From Sphingobacterium alkalisoli (GTDB lineage Bacteria > Bacteroidota > Bacteroidia > Sphingobacteriales > Sphingobacteriaceae), in assembly GCF_005049105.1 (NCBI RefSeq), contig NZ_SUKA01000006.1, positions 310,001 through 374,000 on the forward strand: a stretch of 64,000 bases of DNA, in the 5' to 3' direction. The notes under the pieces were generated by a model. It had not been told where the DNA came from. It searched no databases and saw only the letters and a program-made list of their open reading frames with translations. The stretch's first letter is position 1. Each line of letters begins with the position of its first letter. Below are positions 16,588-24,375 of this stretch, piece after piece. Both the position numbers and the translations under genes were made by a program.

Positions 16588-18126
16588 ATGAAGCAAATAA
16601 ACCATCAAAAGAGGCTTAATTATATAGTAATTTTACTTGCTTTTTTATTCATTTTCGATGTAACATTCGGACAACAAAAAGCTACAATCGCTGGCGATTT
16701 TCCTGACCCCACAGTTTTATATGCCGACGGTAAATATTATAGTATTGGCACGTCTAGTGAATGGGGCCCACATTTTCCGATTTATACATCGGAAGATTTG
16801 CTCGACTGGACGCAGACAGGATTTGTTTTTTCAACGCCTCCTGAATGGGCACAATCGTCGTTTTGGGCACCAGAATACTTCTACCATAAAGGGGTTTATT
16901 ACCTTTATTATTCCGCCAAAAGGAAAGAAGATGGGGTTTCATGTATTGGTGTAGCGACTTCGGATTATCCGGATCGTGATTTCGTCGATCGTGGAATCGT
17001 CGTCGCTTATGGTTCTGAATCCATAGACGCCTTTGTTGTTAAGGAAGGCGAAGATCTCTATATGACGTGGAAGGCCTATGGTTTAGACAGCCGCCCCATA
17101 GAACTGCTTGGCAGTAGATTGTCTGCCGATGGCTTTCGGTTGGAAGGTGAGCCGTTCTCCCTGCTTCTAGATACTGCCGGCGTTGGAATAGAGGGACAAA
17201 GCTTCTTAGAAAAGGACGGATATTATTATATGTTCTATTCCGTAGGGAACTGCTGTGGACTAGGCTGTGATTATCACGTACAGGCTGTGCGTTCCAAAAC
17301 ATTCACAGGACCGTATGAAAGGATTGATACCCGGGTTCTCCTTGGTGAAAATGCAGACTGGAAATGCATGGGCCACGGCACATTTGTTGACGGAAAGGAT
17401 GACAAAAAGTATTACCTGTTTCATGGATATAGTAAAGTAGGTACCACCTATACGGGGAGGGAGGGGTTACTTGCCGAACTTCAATGGTCCTCACAGGGTG
17501 AACCTTCTTTTGTGTTTAAACCTGCACTTAGTGTAAATAAAGAACACAATATTCGCGTCGACTTGAATAGCCATCTTAAAAGCAAACCTCATTGGCAGTG
17601 GGATTTTCGGTATTCAAAAGCGGAACTGCAATACACAGCAGACGGACTTTGGTTAGGAGGAACAATCCAACTGGAGAATCCTACAGGTATGGTGTTAACA
17701 TGGCGTCCGAGCTCAATAATTTATGAATTGGGGACAGAGATCGATTTAATTAATAGCAGTAAAACAGCTCAAAAAGGACTTGCTATTTACGGAGATAAAG
17801 ATAGATCAATAGGTGTTGGGGTTATCGGAGATAGCATACAGTTCTGGGTGGTGAAAGATGGTAAGAAGAGGCAGATTAAACACGAAGCACTTCCTAGTAG
17901 TATGACAAAAATAGAACTTAAATTGGAGCTGAGGCCAGATCTGGAATGTCGTGCATTTTATAAACAGTCGTCCCTCTGGGTAGAGATGATTCCCGATGAT
18001 CGCGGACTTACACGTATTGACCGTATTTCTCCGTGGGACAGGAGTCCTAGACCAGGGCTTCATTTCCATGGAGAAGAGGATGAAGCTGCCATGTTTCTTA
18101 GCGTATATTTAAATTATACACGATGA
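16588..18126 (+). CDS. Secreted glycoside hydrolase family 43 protein
   Basis: 512 residues. A signal peptide (ends VTFG-QQ) is followed by a five-bladed GH43 propeller in about residues 32-320. The base Asp is in GDFPDPT (D40), the second acidic residue in SIDAFVVKEG, and the general acid Glu in VGIEGQSFLEK; SSFWAPEYFYHKGVYYLYYSA is also typical. The C-terminal 190 residues look like a beta-sandwich. GH43 enzymes act on alpha-L-arabinofuranosides, beta-xylosides or arabinan, and this subfamily is not assigned. Its stop overlaps the next ATG (ATGA), so it is coupled to the (alpha/alpha)6 glycosidase. Confidence 0.9.
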   Translation: MKQINHQKRLNYIVILLAFLFIFDVTFGQQKATIAGDFPDPTVLYADGKYYSIGTSSEWGPHFPIYTSEDLLDWTQTGFVFSTPPEWAQSSFWAPEYFYHKGVYYLYYSAKRKEDGVSCIGVATSDYPDRDFVDRGIVVAYGSESIDAFVVKEGEDLYMTWKAYGLDSRPIELLGSRLSADGFRLEGEPFSLLLDTAGVGIEGQSFLEKDGYYYMFYSVGNCCGLGCDYHVQAVRSKTFTGPYERIDTRVLLGENADWKCMGHGTFVDGKDDKKYYLFHGYSKVGTTYTGREGLLAELQWSSQGEPSFVFKPALSVNKEHNIRVDLNSHLKSKPHWQWDFRYSKAELQYTADGLWLGGTIQLENPTGMVLTWRPSSIIYELGTEIDLINSSKTAQKGLAIYGDKDRSIGVGVIGDSIQFWVVKDGKKRQIKHEALPSSMTKIELKLELRPDLECRAFYKQSSLWVEMIPDDRGLTRIDRISPWDRSPRPGLHFHGEEDEAAMFLSVYLNYTR

Positions 18127-19991
18127 TTTTCAGTAAGACCCCTATCCGCCCTTTCCTGATTGGAGGAGTATCATTCTTCCTTTTAAGCTTTTTTTTGTCT
18201 TGTTCTACACCCCGGAAATTGGTTTACGACAATGAATTGAAGCGATTGAGAACAATGTCAGAAAATGTCCTTGGTTTGCACGTAGACGAATTCAATAACT
18301 ATACCGGGCGTCCAGCCTCCGATGGTCCATTTAATGCATCGAATAATAAAGCCTTTCTCGTGGAGAATATTCCGTTATTCGCTAGTTCGGATGATAACAT
18401 CACCAAAGTGTATAATTACCGTTGGTGGATGATCAGTAAACATTTAAAAGAGTATGATGACATAGAAGACCAGAAGAAGTACTGGGTTGTGACTGAATTC
18501 TTCGGCATAAAGCCTTGGGCGTCGCTAAGTGGAGCCATTACCTGTCCAGCTGGTCATCAATTTTATGATGTGCGATGGATTCGGGATCCTAAGTTTTTGA
18601 CTTCCTATGCCGATTATTTTATGAAAGGGTCTGCTTCTAGGTTGAATCAGCGCGAAAATGGTAACTTTCTTACCTATTTAAGTCGCCCTGAAAGTCACCA
18701 TTTCTCTAGCTGGATGATTGATGGCGTAGAAGCTTTTTTAAAGATACACCCTAACAAGACTTGGCTTCGCGACATACTGCCTCATTTAGAATCGCATCAA
18801 CAGGTGTGGGATAGTTTGTTTACTGTAGCTGAGCCCCACTCCAAAACGGATGGTATGTACAAGGTCTTAGATCTTTATGATGGGATGGAATTTAGCCTTT
18901 CAGCGGTGCTGGGACTCATAGAAAGCAAAGGTGCTTATAATCTCTATACACATGAAAGTTGGAAAGATTATTATCTGGGATGGGAAACGACGAACAGAGC
19001 GGCACAGTCTATGGAGGCCAAAGAATTTCCAACTGCTTATCGTAAAGGGTATCCGGATTTCTATTTGGTCCGTCCGTCCGTTAACGCGTATGCTTACGGT
19101 AATACACGATCACTTTCTAACCTATATAAACTCCATGAGAATCTCGAACGTGATAAAGTCGTTCAAGAAAAGGTGAAAATCTATGACCAGCGTGCGAAAG
19201 CCATACAGGGAAATGTTTTAAATGTACTGTGGAATGAGGAAGATGAGTTCTTTAATTCCTATAGCGCAGGAGATAACCCGTTCGGAAAAGCCGATTATGA
19301 GGCGAGAGTGCGGGAGTCCGTAGGGTACACTCCTTGGTATTTTAATATGATTCCATCTCACGAAAATCATAAATATGAAAAGGCTTGGGATATGTTTTCT
19401 TCTCCACGAGGATTCTATAACAATGCAGGAATGACTACTGCTGAAAGACAGCATCCCTATTATAACGAGCAAGCGTATGCTTGGAACGGACGGGGATGGC
19501 CATTCCAAAACTCCATCGTCTATAAAGCTTATGCAAACTATTTACGTCAGTATAAAAAGGACGTTCTAGAGACGGATAGAGAGCTGTTGTACGATTATAT
19601 CCAAAAATTGGCTCACATGCATGGTACCACTCAGTTAAATATCGGTGAATGGTATATCCCCAGCAATGGGGAAACGTTTGGCGGAGAGCAAGATTATTTT
19701 CATTCCACTTTTCCAGATATTATCATCGAAGATCTCTTAGGATTTAAAGCATATCATGAGGATAAGTTTACGATATCCCCGTTACTGCCGGAAGATAAAT
19801 GGGATTATTTCTTTTTGGGAAATCTACGATACCACAACCACGATGTGGATATTATCTGGAAAAAAGATTGGGAACCGGAGGTGTCAGGTGAGCAAAGTAT
19901 GCTTTGCGTTTGGGTTGATAAAAAATTGGTACAAAAGAGTTCGAAACTTAATACGAGTCTGGTAATAGATTTAGATAATTTAAAACCGTAG
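18123..19991 (+). CDS. (alpha/alpha)6-barrel glycosidase lipoprotein, MGH1-like
   Basis: 622 residues. The N-terminus has a hydrophobic stretch and lipobox (FFLSC, Cys27), so a lipoprotein is expected. The mature part resembles the six-hairpin trehalase/GH63/mannosylglycerate-hydrolase-like fold: YNYRWWMISKHLKEYDD, AGHQFYDVRWIRDP, SSWMIDGVEAF, DLYDGMEFS, YNEQAYAWNGRGWPFQNSIVYKAY, TQLNIGEWYIPSNGE. An acidic DGME and the late GEW region would supply catalytic acids, but I cannot name them firmly. Coupled to GH43 by an ATGA overlap, so both probably work on the same plant-derived glycan. Specificity unknown. Confidence 0.75.
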   Translation: MIFSKTPIRPFLIGGVSFFLLSFFLSCSTPRKLVYDNELKRLRTMSENVLGLHVDEFNNYTGRPASDGPFNASNNKAFLVENIPLFASSDDNITKVYNYRWWMISKHLKEYDDIEDQKKYWVVTEFFGIKPWASLSGAITCPAGHQFYDVRWIRDPKFLTSYADYFMKGSASRLNQRENGNFLTYLSRPESHHFSSWMIDGVEAFLKIHPNKTWLRDILPHLESHQQVWDSLFTVAEPHSKTDGMYKVLDLYDGMEFSLSAVLGLIESKGAYNLYTHESWKDYYLGWETTNRAAQSMEAKEFPTAYRKGYPDFYLVRPSVNAYAYGNTRSLSNLYKLHENLERDKVVQEKVKIYDQRAKAIQGNVLNVLWNEEDEFFNSYSAGDNPFGKADYEARVRESVGYTPWYFNMIPSHENHKYEKAWDMFSSPRGFYNNAGMTTAERQHPYYNEQAYAWNGRGWPFQNSIVYKAYANYLRQYKKDVLETDRELLYDYIQKLAHMHGTTQLNIGEWYIPSNGETFGGEQDYFHSTFPDIIIEDLLGFKAYHEDKFTISPLLPEDKWDYFFLGNLRYHNHDVDIIWKKDWEPEVSGEQSMLCVWVDKKLVQKSSKLNTSLVIDLDNLKP

Positions 19992-19995
19992 ATAT

Positions 19996-20304
19996 TTAAA
20001 TGGTATTTTTTCCAGTATAGTGCTCGTAAAACGCTTCGCGAAACTCGTTTTTTTGGCCGTCTTTTACATCATTAAAGGATAGTTTCACTTCATAGTCCAT
20101 AATATCACCGTTCTCTTGTATCGCAGTAATAATATTATCAATATGATCCTTAATAGCCTCCTGAATCTCTTCTTTGTCTGACGTGGAATCCATTTGAACC
20201 GACGATGTTAGTCCATTTTCGGTCAGTTCCTCGATGATCCAAGATAATACTTTGTACCCTGATTGATAAAAAGATGGTACGTCGACATTTATAATACTTT
20301 TCAT
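19996..20304 (-). CDS. Small acidic hypothetical protein
   Basis: 102 residues, soluble and acidic (MKSIINVDVPSFYQSGYKVL ... IKDHIDNIITAIQENGDIMDYEVKLSFNDVKDG). It mixes helix and strand with no signal peptide or membrane span. I recognise no family. Its stop is five bases from the convergent glycosidase stop and it has a convincing isolated frame. The 127 bases upstream hold no clear promoter box. Confidence 0.6.
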   Translation of the reverse strand: MKSIINVDVPSFYQSGYKVLSWIIEELTENGLTSSVQMDSTSDKEEIQEAIKDHIDNIITAIQENGDIMDYEVKLSFNDVKDGQKNEFREAFYEHYTGKNTI

Positions 20305-20431
20305 AGCTACTTATTTCTTGTTGAACGTCATTTCCTTGTAGACGTTCATGATATACAACCGATATCTGTACATTATGTTTTGTCATGAATGGAAAGAAAT
20401 GTAAATAGCCGAGAGAACACGCTAAGCTAAT

Positions 20432-21412
20432 CTATTCAACTTCATTTGTCACCTTTGCAAATCTATTTCTATACTCGATAGGTGTAAGTCCGGTAATTTT
20501 TTTAAATATACCTCTAAACGCTTTCGTATCCGTATAGCCTACATCAAACATTATCTCGGTTACATTTTTTCTTGAAGCTTCGAAAGAGAGTTTGGCAGCC
20601 TCGATTCTGACCCTCTGTATATATTCGATCGGTGTATTATTGGTCGCTTCCTTAAATCTTCTTTCAAAAGTTCTACGGCCAAGATGAATTAAATTAGCCA
20701 AGGTTTCAATTGTTATTTTATCCTCATAATGCTTTTCAATATAATCTTGTACCTTTTGAATATCAGCATCTCCGTGATTTCTTTGACCTCTGAATATAGC
20801 GAATTGCGACTGACTATCTCTCCCGATATCTAGCGCAAAATATTTCGAAACGAGTACCGCTATTTCTCGATCAGCAAATTTTTCAATAAAGTATAATACT
20901 AAATTCCATAAGCTATTTGCTCCGCCACTGCTGTAAATATTATCATGTTCCGTTATTACAGCTCCATCTTCTACTTCCACATCGGGGTATCTCGTTTTAA
21001 ATTCATTAATATAAGCCCAATGCGTAGAACACTTTTTACCATTAAGCAATCCCGTTTCAGCTAGAAGAAAAGCACCGATACATAAGCTGGCAATGCTGGA
21101 ACCAGCTTCGTGCAATTTCTTAAAATAAGGTATTGCCTCTGTATTGGCCTGTATTCCTTTGGTGGTATTACCAAAAGTAGGCGGTATAATGAGTAAATCG
21201 GTGCAAGTAACATCATACAGCAATCGATCCGTTTTTATCGTGTATTCGCCATTGTTAGCACGAACATGCTCGCTTAGACCCACATATTCCACGTCGAAAA
21301 TAGGTTTTTTACCAAATGCTGTTAAAAATTCATTAGCGGTATGAAAGGATCTAAACGGAGGTGTAATCCCTTCAATTGCGCCATACTCAGGTACAAAGAC
21401 TGAAATTCGCAT
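20432..21412 (-). CDS. GlxA-family transcriptional regulator (DJ-1/PfpI domain plus AraC HTH)
   Basis: 326 residues. The N-terminal class I glutamine-amidotransferase-like domain (about 1-190) contains ASLCIGAFLLAETGLLNGKKCSTHW, with the nucleophile-elbow Cys position. The C-terminal AraC/XylS domain (about 215-320) has two helix-turn-helix motifs (TIETLANLIHLGRRTFERRFKEATNNTP and VTEIMFDVGYTDTKAFRGIFKKITGLTP). Such proteins sense small ligands or redox state. A perfect -7 box is 22 bases upstream. It is divergent from the SRPBCC-DoxX-SRPBCC-VOC run, its likely target. Confidence 0.93.
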   Translation of the reverse strand: MRISVFVPEYGAIEGITPPFRSFHTANEFLTAFGKKPIFDVEYVGLSEHVRANNGEYTIKTDRLLYDVTCTDLLIIPPTFGNTTKGIQANTEAIPYFKKLHEAGSSIASLCIGAFLLAETGLLNGKKCSTHWAYINEFKTRYPDVEVEDGAVITEHDNIYSSGGANSLWNLVLYFIEKFADREIAVLVSKYFALDIGRDSQSQFAIFRGQRNHGDADIQKVQDYIEKHYEDKITIETLANLIHLGRRTFERRFKEATNNTPIEYIQRVRIEAAKLSFEASRKNVTEIMFDVGYTDTKAFRGIFKKITGLTPIEYRNRFAKVTNEVE

Positions 21413-21433
21413 AGTTTATAATATGTTAAGCGT

Positions 21434-21441
21434 CAAAGCTA
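21434..21441 (-). promoter_or_regulatory. Predicted -7 box of the GlxA-type regulator gene
   Basis: The minus strand reads TAGCTTTG, an exact TAnnTTTG, 22 bases before ATG 21412. Confidence 0.58.
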
Positions 21442-21484
21442 AAAAAATATTTTGTCATAATTTACCCCTAAACTTGTCATTTTT

Positions 21485-21520
21485 ACAACAAGCATAATCG
21501 TATACGCTGTTGTATTTTTG
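21485..21520 (+). promoter_or_regulatory. Imperfect inverted repeat abutting the SRPBCC promoter
   Basis: ACAACAAGC (21485-21493) and GCTGTTGT (21506-21513) are inverted with one unpaired base. They abut an exact -7 box TATTTTTG (21513-21520), 38 bases before ATG 21558. It lies in the divergent region next to an AraC-type regulator and is a candidate operator; this is inference. Confidence 0.45.
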
Positions 21521-21557
21521 AATAGTAGAATTTGTATAAACAAAAAAGGTAACAGCG

Positions 21558-21980
21558 ATGACACAAGTAACACGTATTTCGGTAGAAGCAATAATAGATG
21601 CTCCCGTAGAAAAAATCTGGAAAGTGTGGAATACACCAAGCGACATCATGCAATGGAATAGTGCAGATCCGAGTTGGCATACCCCAAGTAGTGAAAACGA
21701 CCTAAAGGTGGGCGGTAAATTTAAGAATAGAATGGAAGCGAAAGATGGAAGCTTCGGTTTTGATTTTGAAGGGACCTATGATAAGATAGAACTGCATAGG
21801 GAGATCACGTATACCATGGGTGACGGAAGAAAGGCTACAACATTGTTTGTAGAGCACGATGGCAAAACCAAAGTGGAAACTACATTTGACGCGGAAACAG
21901 AAAATGATCCTGAAATGCAGAAGCAAGGATGGCAAGCTATCTTGAATAATTTTGTTAAATATACCGAATCAACTAATTAG
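21558..21980 (+). CDS. SRPBCC (AHSA1/START-like) domain protein
   Basis: 140 residues, one complete helix-grip domain. The N-terminal strand ISVEAIIDAPVEKIWKVWNTPSDIMQWN, the KVGGKFKNRMEAKDGS turn and the C-terminal helix QKQGWQAILNNFVKYTE are the AHSA1 pattern. The fold holds a hydrophobic cavity for small ligands. First gene of a plus-strand run running to about 23.3 kb, divergent from the GlxA-type regulator. Ligand unknown. Confidence 0.9.
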   Translation: MTQVTRISVEAIIDAPVEKIWKVWNTPSDIMQWNSADPSWHTPSSENDLKVGGKFKNRMEAKDGSFGFDFEGTYDKIELHREITYTMGDGRKATTLFVEHDGKTKVETTFDAETENDPEMQKQGWQAILNNFVKYTESTN

Positions 21981-21999
21981 TAAACTATATATCAATCTT

Positions 22000-22383
22000 A
22001 TGAAAAAGAATAAAATAATTTTTTGGGTGGCAACAATCATCATCCTACTCTGGGAAGGAGTAATGCCACTTGGAACCCTACTATTTGCACCAGAGTACGT
22101 GAATGTGGGTACGAAACCTTTAGGCTATCCCGATTACTTTTCCTACACGCTTATTATTTTTAAAGTGCTGGGTGTAGTCGCAATTTCTTTCCCGAAAACA
22201 CCAGCTAAGCTAAAAGAATGGGCATATGCAGGGTTCACATTTAGCCTGATCTTTGCCTTCATCAGCCATGCATATGTAGATCAAAATATAGGATTTATGC
22301 TAATGCCACTAGTGGTATTGGGTATTCTTGTCATTTCCTATATCTATAACAATAAAATCCAGCCTAATGGTTTGAGCAAATAG
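22000..22383 (+). CDS. DoxX-like small membrane protein
   Basis: 127 residues from ATG 22000, with four predicted membrane helices (IIFWVATIIILLWEGVMP, YTLIIFKVLGVVAISF, AYAGFTFSLIFAFISHAYV, MLMPLVVLGILVISYI). The layout and the KVLGVVAIS / KEWAYAGFTF segments match the DoxX-like family found next to SRPBCC genes. An upstream in-frame start would reach into the SRPBCC gene and is rejected. Role unknown; some relatives are linked to thiol/oxidative stress, which fits the ohr genes nearby. Confidence 0.82.
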   Translation: MKKNKIIFWVATIIILLWEGVMPLGTLLFAPEYVNVGTKPLGYPDYFSYTLIIFKVLGVVAISFPKTPAKLKEWAYAGFTFSLIFAFISHAYVDQNIGFMLMPLVVLGILVISYIYNNKIQPNGLSK

Positions 22384-22464
22384 TCAAGCAATTGATGAAT
22401 ACAAATAAGATTCAGGAAAGAAGAACGAGAAATAATTGATTAATCACCTTTAAATTTTAATAAA

Positions 22465-22914
22465 ATGAAAAACAATTCTGTTTCACTACATCGGATAATT
22501 AACGCGAGCCCCGAAAAGGTATTCCGGGCATTTGCAGACCCAGTTGCAAATTCATTTTGGTTCCCACCTTATGGCTTTTTATGCACGGTGCAACAAATGG
22601 ATTTTAAAGTTGGCGGTAAGTTTAGAATGACGTTTACCAATTTCAGTACAGGTAATGGTCATTCCTTCGGCGGAGAATATCTTGAAATAAAACCCAATGA
22701 ACTTATTAAATACACCGATAAATTTGACGATCCTAATTTGCCCGGAGAGATGACAACAACCATACAGCTAAATGCGGTCTCTTGTGGCGCTGAGCTTAAC
22801 GTCTTACAAGAAGGGATTCCAGATGTAATACCGCCTGAAATGTGCTATTTAGGTTGGCAGGAATCGTTGGAGAAATTGATCAAGCTTGTAGAACCCGAAA
22901 TTCCTGACGCTTAA
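22465..22914 (+). CDS. SRPBCC (AHSA1-like) domain protein
   Basis: 149 residues. VSLHRIINASPEKVFRAFADP, FPPYGFLCTVQQMDFKVGGKFRMTF and the final helix MCYLGWQESLEKLIKLVEPEIPD define a second helix-grip domain, distinct in sequence from the one at 21558. It lies in the same run, 12 bases before the VOC gene. Probably a small-ligand-binding or stress-adaptation protein; no substrate is evident. Confidence 0.9.
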   Translation: MKNNSVSLHRIINASPEKVFRAFADPVANSFWFPPYGFLCTVQQMDFKVGGKFRMTFTNFSTGNGHSFGGEYLEIKPNELIKYTDKFDDPNLPGEMTTTIQLNAVSCGAELNVLQEGIPDVIPPEMCYLGWQESLEKLIKLVEPEIPDA

Positions 22915-22925
22915 TTTAATCAAGT

Positions 22926-23327
22926 ATGAGTGCGCATCATAACGATAAATTAACAAGTTCGATTTTCATCACATTTTCCGGAAACTGTAAAAAAGCACTC
23001 ACATTTTATCACACCTGCTTTGGAGGGATACTGCGATTCGAAACTTTTGGAAAGGACCTAAAGGGGTACAGCGAAATGCCCGTTATTAGTGGGTCGCTTA
23101 TTTCAGACAGGATAATCATTCACGGTTCGGATCTTGTATACAACGAAGGAAGAAAAGTTGGAAACTATATTTCCATTTTTCTTCCTTGCAAGGATATGTC
23201 CGATCGGAAGGAGCTTATCGAAAAACTGGAAGGTAATAATAAGAACTTTTTTTTAAAGAATTACGACGAACACCAACTAGTTGAAATAACAGATGCCTTT
23301 GATGTGAAGTGGCTATTGGGTGTTTAG
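22926..23327 (+). CDS. VOC-superfamily protein (PhnB/glyoxalase-like)
   Basis: 133 residues. The beta-alpha-beta-beta-beta vicinal-oxygen-chelate pattern appears as SIFITFSGNCKKALTFYHTCFGGILRFETFG, and a second half starts at YISIFLPCKDMSDRKELIEKLEGNN. It ends in VEITDAFDVKWLLGV, a variant of the PhnB ending (xDxFGxxWxl). Metal ligands are not all recognisable, so the activity is uncertain. It belongs to the plus-strand detoxification-type run, 12 bases after the SRPBCC gene. Confidence 0.82.
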   Translation: MSAHHNDKLTSSIFITFSGNCKKALTFYHTCFGGILRFETFGKDLKGYSEMPVISGSLISDRIIIHGSDLVYNEGRKVGNYISIFLPCKDMSDRKELIEKLEGNNKNFFLKNYDEHQLVEITDAFDVKWLLGV

Positions 23328-23360
23328 ACGTTAAAAGATCGAATACCACACTAATGTCAA

Positions 23361-23382
23361 ATTAAATTGCGTGCAATTTAAT
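23361..23382 (+). promoter_or_regulatory. Perfect palindromic operator upstream of ohrR-ohr
   Basis: Two perfect 10-base arms, ATTAAATTGC and GCAATTTAAT, flank a 2-base centre. The site lies 15 bases before an exact -7 box and 51 bases before the MarR-type gene. The AATT-rich palindrome resembles known OhrR operators (core CAATT/AATTG), so autoregulation by the adjacent repressor is the natural reading. Confidence 0.78.
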
Positions 23383-23397
23383 TTTAAGAAATATTTA

Positions 23398-23405
23398 TAT
23401 CTTTG
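23398..23405 (+). promoter_or_regulatory. Predicted -7 box of the ohrR-ohr promoter
   Basis: TATCTTTG is an exact TAnnTTTG, 28 bases before ATG 23434. The palindrome ends 15 bases upstream, in the -33 region, where a bound repressor would block polymerase. Confidence 0.68.
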
Positions 23406-23433
23406 TATACGTAACGAATCACATAAGGAGGAA

Positions 23434-23859
23434 ATGGAAGACTATTTAAAACTGGATAAGCAATTATGTTTTCCAATATATGCTTTATCACGGGAGGTGA
23501 TACAGCGATACCGTCCCTTGCTAGACGAAATAGATTTGACCTATCCACAATATTTGGTCTTAATGGTTTTATGGGAGCATCAGCAACAGACCGTGAATCA
23601 GATCGGAGGAAAATTACTTTTGGATAGCGGTACACTTACCCCTTTGCTGAAACGACTGGAGCAAAAGCAGCTCGTCATCCGCCAAAGAAGTAAAACAGAT
23701 GAGCGGGTTGTGGAGATTTCACTTACCGACGAAGGAAAGCAACTGCGCACTAAAGCAGAACAAATTCCTTTAAAGTTAATACAAGAGTTAGGCATATCGC
23801 TCGAAGAGATCACCGTAATGAAAAACATTATAAATAAATTGTTGAAAATAAAAAAATAG
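23434..23859 (+). CDS. ohrR: MarR-family organic-hydroperoxide regulator
   Basis: 141 residues from ATG 23434, which follows AAGGAGG. The N-terminal LDKQLCFPIYALSRE places a Cys at residue 12, the position of the peroxide-sensing cysteine of OhrR. LTYPQYLVLMVLWEH, the winged helix (VNQIGGKLLLDSGTLTPLLKRLEQKQLVIRQRSKTDERVVEISLT) and the C-terminal dimer helix are complete. An upstream in-frame start falls inside the palindrome and lacks conservation. The next gene is ohr, four bases away: a textbook repressor-target pair. Confidence 0.93.
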   Translation: MEDYLKLDKQLCFPIYALSREVIQRYRPLLDEIDLTYPQYLVLMVLWEHQQQTVNQIGGKLLLDSGTLTPLLKRLEQKQLVIRQRSKTDERVVEISLTDEGKQLRTKAEQIPLKLIQELGISLEEITVMKNIINKLLKIKK

Positions 23860-23863
23860 TAAA

Positions 23864-24286
23864 ATGAAAACTTTGTATACAGCAGCAGCAAGCGCCACGG
23901 GAGGAAGAAACGGACACGTGAAATCAGAAAACGGTATTTTGGATTTAGATGTAAGAATGCCCAAAGCCTTAGGTGGTGCAAACGATGATTATACCAATCC
24001 TGAAATGCTTTTCGCAGCGGGGTATGCAGCTTGTTTTGATAGTGCACTAAACCGCGTTATTCAACTGTCAAAAACGCAGACCGGTACTACCACTGTCACC
24101 GCAAACGTAGGTATTGGACAAATTGAAAACGGCGGATTCGGATTGGAAGTGACACTGGAAGTGAATGTTCCGGACGTAAGCGCTGAAGTTGCCCATGAAT
24201 TGGTGGAAAAGGCACATCAGATTTGTCCGTATTCCAATGCAACACGCGGTAATATCGAAGTGAAACTATCCGTTAGCAATAACTAA
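23864..24286 (+). CDS. ohr: Organic hydroperoxide resistance protein (Ohr, OsmC superfamily)
   Basis: 140 residues. This is a thiol peroxidase that reduces organic (fatty-acid) hydroperoxides using lipoylated partners. Both catalytic cysteines are present, Cys57 in GYAACFDSAL and Cys121 in HQICPYSNATRGN, as are the early Arg-containing SATGGRNGHVKS and the LGG motif. Ohr subfamily (not OsmC) by length and motifs. Four bases after ohrR, sharing its promoter and palindrome, so induction by organic peroxides is expected. Confidence 0.95.
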   Translation: MKTLYTAAASATGGRNGHVKSENGILDLDVRMPKALGGANDDYTNPEMLFAAGYAACFDSALNRVIQLSKTQTGTTTVTANVGIGQIENGGFGLEVTLEVNVPDVSAEVAHELVEKAHQICPYSNATRGNIEVKLSVSNN

Positions 24287-24375
24287 AACAGCGAAAATGC
24301 TTTCTGAATTTGATTTTAGGTATCCAAAATTTAGTCAGTTCCCCCATATTTATTAAATAAGAAAAACTCAAAAAT

